Assembly: GCA_002869095.1 (NCBI GenBank)
Contig: PKTO01000040.1
Coordinates: forward strand, 1 to 9,465
DNA: 9,465 bases
Direction of reading: 5' to 3'
Origin: Clostridiales bacterium
GTDB taxonomy: Bacteria; Bacillota; Clostridia; Peptostreptococcales; BM714
Part shown: in pieces, positions 6,628-9,465 of the stretch
Layout of the letters: the number at the start of each line of letters is the position of its first letter
How positions within the stretch are numbered: the stretch's first letter is position 1
Notes under the pieces: generated by a model
What the model was told of the DNA's origin: nothing
Database searches by the model: none
What the model saw: the letters and a program-made list of their open reading frames with translations, nothing else
Translations under genes and position numbers: made by a program

Positions 6628-6657
6628 GATAAACAATATATCCTTTATTTCATCGTT
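6628..6657 (+). repeat. imperfect direct repeat, copy 2
   Basis: This is the partner of 6486-6515, identical at 26 of 30 positions. Here the 5' part can also fold as a small hairpin, GGATA/TATCC (6627-6631 with 6639-6643), which copy 1 lacks because of its base changes. Between the two copies lie the paired hairpins and the terminator candidate. Confidence 0.75.
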
Positions 6658-6706
6658 TCACGGCGGAATAGGGCTTTTTTCTTGTTTTTTTGCATTTAAT
6701 TGCTCG

Positions 6707-6730
6707 CTGCCCACTGCCAACCGCCAGCTG
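6707..6730 (+). repeat. degenerate 7-base tandem repeat
   Basis: Three successive heptamers (CTGCCCA, CTGCCAA, CCGCCAG) and a trailing CTG give a period of seven. The stretch is richer in C than its surroundings. Similar CTGCCAA-type runs occur between genes in several bacterial genomes as far as I recall, but no function is implied. Confidence 0.45.
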
Positions 6731-6746
6731 TTTTCGCCAGCCGTTC

Positions 6747-6775
6747 TTATCTTTTTACTGCATAAATGGTATAAT
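6747..6775 (+). promoter_or_regulatory. promoter of the ktrB operon
   Basis: TATAAT at 6770-6775 is preceded by TGG, giving an extended -10 (TGnTATAAT). The -35 region is poor (TTATCT at 6747-6752, 17 bases upstream), which extended -10 promoters tolerate. Transcription should start near 6782, only a few bases before the first possible ATG of ktrB at 6789. Confidence 0.65.
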
Positions 6776-6788
6776 GTTATATCCGCTT

Positions 6789-8180
6789 ATGCTAAAGGGG
6801 GTGGAGAAGATCCGCACAAAGAAAAGGTTGAAAAGATACAATCTCAATCCTGCACAGACATTGGTATTGGGATTTGCCGCAATAATATTTGCAGGCGCAA
6901 TAATGCTTTCGCTGCCGGAGGCTTCTTCAAACGGCGAAAGCGTTGGATTCGTAAATGCCGTTTTTACGGCAACTTCAGCTGTATGCGTGACCGGTCTGGT
7001 TATAGGCGACACTGCTTCTTATTGGACGGTTTTTGGAAAGGGCGTAATACTTTTTTTGATTCAAGTCGGAGGCTTGGGTTTCATGACAATGACCACTCTG
7101 ATAGCTCTGCTTGTAGGACGGAGAATTTCGCTCAAGGAGAGGCTTCTGATGCAGGAGGCCTTGAACCAGTTTACGATTTCGGGCGTTGTAAGGCTCACGA
7201 AGAATGTCATAATAGCCACCATGGCGATAGAGGCGGTGGGAGCAGCTCTTTTGTCTTTCCGTTTTGTTCCCATGTACGGATGGGAAAATGGATTGGGTTT
7301 TGCAGCGTTCCATTCGGTATCGGCTTTTTGCAATGCCGGATTTGATCTGATGGGCAATTTTGGGATTCTGACAGGCTTTTCGGGAGATGCGCTTGTTACA
7401 TTGTCTGTCGGATTGCTTATAATACTTGGAGGGCTGGGTTTTACAGTCCTTGTCGACCTTTTCGAGTTCGGGACGGCAAAAAACAGGATTGACCGCAAGT
7501 TTTCGCTTCACTCAAAACTTACACTCTACATAACGGGAATTCTGATCGCAGCAGGTTTTGTTTTGATTTTCGCTTTTGAATACAACAATCCGCAAACAAT
7601 GGGAAGTCTTTCGGGAAAGGGAAAAGTACTTTCATCGCTGTTCCATTCCATAACTCCGCGCACGGCAGGCTTCAACACGGTATCGATGGAAGGAACAACC
7701 ATTCCGACGAAGTTTCTGACAATAATACTCATGTTCATCGGCGGCGCCCCCAGTTCGACTGCCGGAGGGATAAAGGTGACCACTTTCGGCGTTCTTCTCT
7801 TTACAATTGTTTCCATGGTAAACGGAAGGGATGAAACAGAGATATTCAAAAGAAAGATTCCAAGGGATATTGTAAACAGGGCGTTGGCTGTTGCAAGCGT
7901 ATCTTTGGCGGTTGTCATAACAGGGACGATGCTTTTGTCTTTTACAGAAAAAGGTGCCGATTTCATGAGCATACTGTTTGAAACGACTTCCGCCTTCGGA
8001 ACTGTGGGGCTGAGCCTTGGATTGACTCCAAACCTCAGTCAATCGGGCAAAATCATAATATCGCTTATTATGTTCATTGGAAGACTTGGGCCGATGACAT
8101 TGGCTGTGGCAGTAGCGCAAAAGCAGCAGAGAAGGAAAACATTCATCAAATATCCGGAAGGCAAGGTAAGCGTTGGATAA
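6789..8180 (+). CDS. ktrB: potassium uptake channel subunit KtrB (TrkH/KtrB family)
   Basis: This is the membrane subunit of a Ktr-type potassium uptake system. A single chain folds as four pore-loop repeats. The four selectivity-filter segments are visible: TSAVCVTGL (Gly69), SAFCNAGF (Gly184), TPRTAGFN (Gly294) and SAFGTVGL (Gly407); each contributes the glycine that lines the potassium path. Hydrophobic helices flank every loop, and the KtrB gating-loop region lies in GGAPSSTAGGIK. The length is 463 residues from ATG 6789, near the KtrB norm and shorter than most TrkH. The start is unsure. ATG 6789 has no ribosome-binding site and would leave almost no leader. GTG 6801 lies inside the purine-rich AAAGGGGGTGG (6794-6804). 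ATC 6810 lies at ideal spacing after it and would give a basic start, RTKKRLKR. The frame is also open upstream, but that part precedes the promoter. The gene is followed after 14 bases by ktrA. Confidence 0.93.
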   Translation: MLKGVEKIRTKKRLKRYNLNPAQTLVLGFAAIIFAGAIMLSLPEASSNGESVGFVNAVFTATSAVCVTGLVIGDTASYWTVFGKGVILFLIQVGGLGFMTMTTLIALLVGRRISLKERLLMQEALNQFTISGVVRLTKNVIIATMAIEAVGAALLSFRFVPMYGWENGLGFAAFHSVSAFCNAGFDLMGNFGILTGFSGDALVTLSVGLLIILGGLGFTVLVDLFEFGTAKNRIDRKFSLHSKLTLYITGILIAAGFVLIFAFEYNNPQTMGSLSGKGKVLSSLFHSITPRTAGFNTVSMEGTTIPTKFLTIILMFIGGAPSSTAGGIKVTTFGVLLFTIVSMVNGRDETEIFKRKIPRDIVNRALAVASVSLAVVITGTMLLSFTEKGADFMSILFETTSAFGTVGLSLGLTPNLSQSGKIIISLIMFIGRLGPMTLAVAVAQKQQRRKTFIKYPEGKVSVG

Positions 8181-8194
8181 AGGGAGGGGTTGAA

Positions 8195-8845
8195 ATGAAA
8201 AAACAGTTTGTTGTGATAGGTCTCGGAAGATTTGGCACAAGCATTGCCAAGACCCTTTATTCTTTGGGGCATGAGGTTTTGGCGGTCGATGAGAGCGAAG
8301 AGACGGTGGCGGACATAGTGGAGCATGTGACTCATGCCGTCCAGGCCGACGCCACGGACGAGACTTCATTGAAAGCATTGGGAATACGGAATTTTGATGT
8401 CGCGATAGTAGCTATAGGAAACGACATGCAGGCGTCGATTCTTGTAACGCTTATGGTCAAAGAGATGGGAATAGACTATGTTGTGTCAAAAGCGCAGAAC
8501 GACCTTCATGCAAAGGTTCTTTATAAAACAGGCGCCGACAGGGTGGTTTTCCCTGAACGTGAAATGGGAGTGAAGGTTGCCAACAATCTGGTTTCTTCAA
8601 ACATACTTGATTATATAGAGTTGTCGGAGGATTACAGCATAGTTGAAATTCAAGCCCCTTCAGAATGGGCAGGAAAGAACCTGGCTGAAATAAACATTCG
8701 TGCCAAGTACGGCGTGAATGTAATGGCGATAAAACGCAATGCCGAAATAAACATTTCACCTACTGCAGTCGACACGATTGAGGAAGGCGATACGCTCATC
8801 GTTGTAGGAGAAAACGAAGACCTTGGAAGCCTTGGGGAAAGGTAA
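8195..8845 (+). CDS. ktrA: potassium uptake regulatory subunit KtrA (RCK domains)
   Basis: KtrA forms the cytoplasmic ring that opens the KtrB pore. The N-terminal RCK domain (about residues 1-130) is a Rossmann fold with GLGRFGTSIA at 9-18 and an acidic residue in LAVDESEE at the end of the second strand, the pattern for binding adenine nucleotides (ATP/ADP or NAD(H) in this family). The C-terminal RCK_C domain covers about 135-216. In several Bacillota that domain binds cyclic di-AMP, which shuts potassium uptake; whether it does so here cannot be read from the sequence. The length of 216 residues is normal. ATG 8195 has GGGAGGGG just upstream (8182-8189). Adjacency to ktrB supports a two-subunit KtrAB complex. 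Confidence 0.95.
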   Translation: MKKQFVVIGLGRFGTSIAKTLYSLGHEVLAVDESEETVADIVEHVTHAVQADATDETSLKALGIRNFDVAIVAIGNDMQASILVTLMVKEMGIDYVVSKAQNDLHAKVLYKTGADRVVFPEREMGVKVANNLVSSNILDYIELSEDYSIVEIQAPSEWAGKNLAEINIRAKYGVNVMAIKRNAEINISPTAVDTIEEGDTLIVVGENEDLGSLGER

Positions 8846-8848
8846 AAA

Positions 8849-9465
8849 ATGAAGAAAATCATTTCAAGACAAAATGAAACGATTAAAAGAATAAAATCCC
8901 TTGAAAAAAGAAAATACCGTGAAAAACACGCTGAAATCATTTTAGAGGGGTATAGGCTGATAAAGGATGCCGTGGAAAGCGGGTTGAATATAAAGACGAT
9001 TTTGTTCGTCGACTCGATCGATGAAAAGAAAATTTCCCTAGTGGAAACTCTTTCGGCATCTGGAACAGAAGCGATTGAAACCGATTTGGCGGTGTTTGGG
9101 CATGTATGCGAAACGGTCGCTTCTCAAGGCCTTCTTGCTGTCGCTGAAATGCCCTCAAATCCGCTAAAAAAAACAATTGGGGATTCGCCTGACCTGGTCA
9201 TTTTTATTGACCGCCTGCAGGATCCTGGAAACCTCGGAACGATAATAAGAACTGCCGATGCTGCAGGAGCAGGCTTGGTTGCGATTTCTTCAGGAAGCGT
9301 TGACGCATACAATGCAAAAGTATTGAGAAGCGCCATGGGATCGATTTTCCACATGCCTGTAATCCAGAAAATACCGGGAAGACAATTTTTAGAAGACTTG
9401 AAGGACCATGGATACAAGACAATAGCGGCAGACATAAATGGCGCAAAACCTTATGGTGAAATGAA
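8849..9465 (+). CDS. TrmH/SpoU-family RNA methyltransferase, 3' end missing
   Basis: The frame is open from ATG 8849 to the right edge, giving about 205 residues, with the C-terminus outside. The first 100 or so residues (KKIISRQNETIKRIKSLEKR, later AEIILEGYRLIKDA) form the substrate-binding domain of 2'-O-ribose RNA methyltransferases. Family motif 1 is complete at residues 121-140 (DRLQDPGNLGTIIRTADAAG), with the conserved Asn and Arg. Motifs 2 and 3, which form the knotted SAM site, would lie beyond the window. It probably methylates a ribose in rRNA or tRNA. It resembles YsgA of Bacillus, which lies before pheS, and the same neighbour is likely here. It starts 3 bases after the ktrA stop, with GGGGAAAGG (8834-8842) as ribosome-binding site, so it is in the same operon. 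The target base and the name (rlmB-like or ysgA-like) are not determined. Confidence 0.92.
   Translation, partial: MKKIISRQNETIKRIKSLEKRKYREKHAEIILEGYRLIKDAVESGLNIKTILFVDSIDEKKISLVETLSASGTEAIETDLAVFGHVCETVASQGLLAVAEMPSNPLKKTIGDSPDLVIFIDRLQDPGNLGTIIRTADAAGAGLVAISSGSVDAYNAKVLRSAMGSIFHMPVIQKIPGRQFLEDLKDHGYKTIAADINGAKPYGEM

Noticed and set aside
6481..6788. Cyclic di-AMP (ydaO) or potassium-sensing riboswitch before ktrB
   Set aside because: ydaO-type elements often precede ktr genes, but I see none of their conserved GC-rich core here, and the predicted transcript start near 6782 leaves almost no leader.
6518..7345. 275-codon + frame starting in the rplT-ktrB gap
   Set aside because: Its second half overlaps ktrB in another frame, it has no ribosome-binding site, and it encodes low-complexity Cys- and Arg-rich sequence with no family resemblance.
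1..9465. Mobile elements, CRISPR arrays, tRNA or rRNA genes, defence systems
   Set aside because: I saw no transposase or integrase motifs, no regularly spaced repeats and no tRNA-like cloverleaf. The CPBP protease and the SpoU methylase alone are ordinary chromosomal genes and not evidence of an accessory system.

Overview
The window looks like a housekeeping segment of a low-to-moderate-GC Gram-positive chromosome, most likely a Clostridia-type member of the Bacillota. The signs are a T-box leader on thrS, an attenuated leader of the L20 type before infC-rpmI-rplT, strong AGGAGG ribosome-binding sites, frequent ATA and AGA/AGG codons, and the order thrS-infC-rpmI-rplT-ktrB-ktrA-SpoU methylase. 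The genus cannot be named from the sequence. All genes read on the + strand, and no mobile element, CRISPR array, tRNA or rRNA is visible.

Layout. (1) Positions 1-2915 hold four genes: a CPBP/CAAX-type membrane protease cut by the left edge, a class I SAM methyltransferase resembling YqeM with an in-frame TAG at its fourth codon, the redox chaperone Hsp33 (hslO), and a short DUF445 membrane protein. (2) At 2941-3215 a consensus promoter leads into a T-box whose specifier reads ACU (Thr), followed by thrS. (3) The next promoter begins inside the thrS stop codon. It drives a leader with a UUCG-capped terminator, then infC (ATT start), rpmI and rplT. (4) A 308-base gap (6481-6788) holds a 26/30 imperfect direct repeat, two perfect short hairpins side by side, a weak terminator candidate, a decayed heptamer repeat and a promoter. 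(5) At 6789-9465 lie ktrB, ktrA and a TrmH/SpoU-family RNA methyltransferase cut by the right edge, in one tight operon.

How they fit together. The centre is translation: charging of tRNA-Thr controlled by uncharged tRNA-Thr, then initiation factor 3 and two 50S proteins under probable L20 feedback. It is flanked by a stress chaperone on one side and a two-subunit potassium uptake system with an RNA-modifying enzyme on the other. I found no clear new multi-gene system. The points most worth a second look are the amber codon where a Tyr is expected at the start of the methyltransferase, the structured repeat-bearing gap after rplT, and the uncertain, possibly AUC, start of ktrB.
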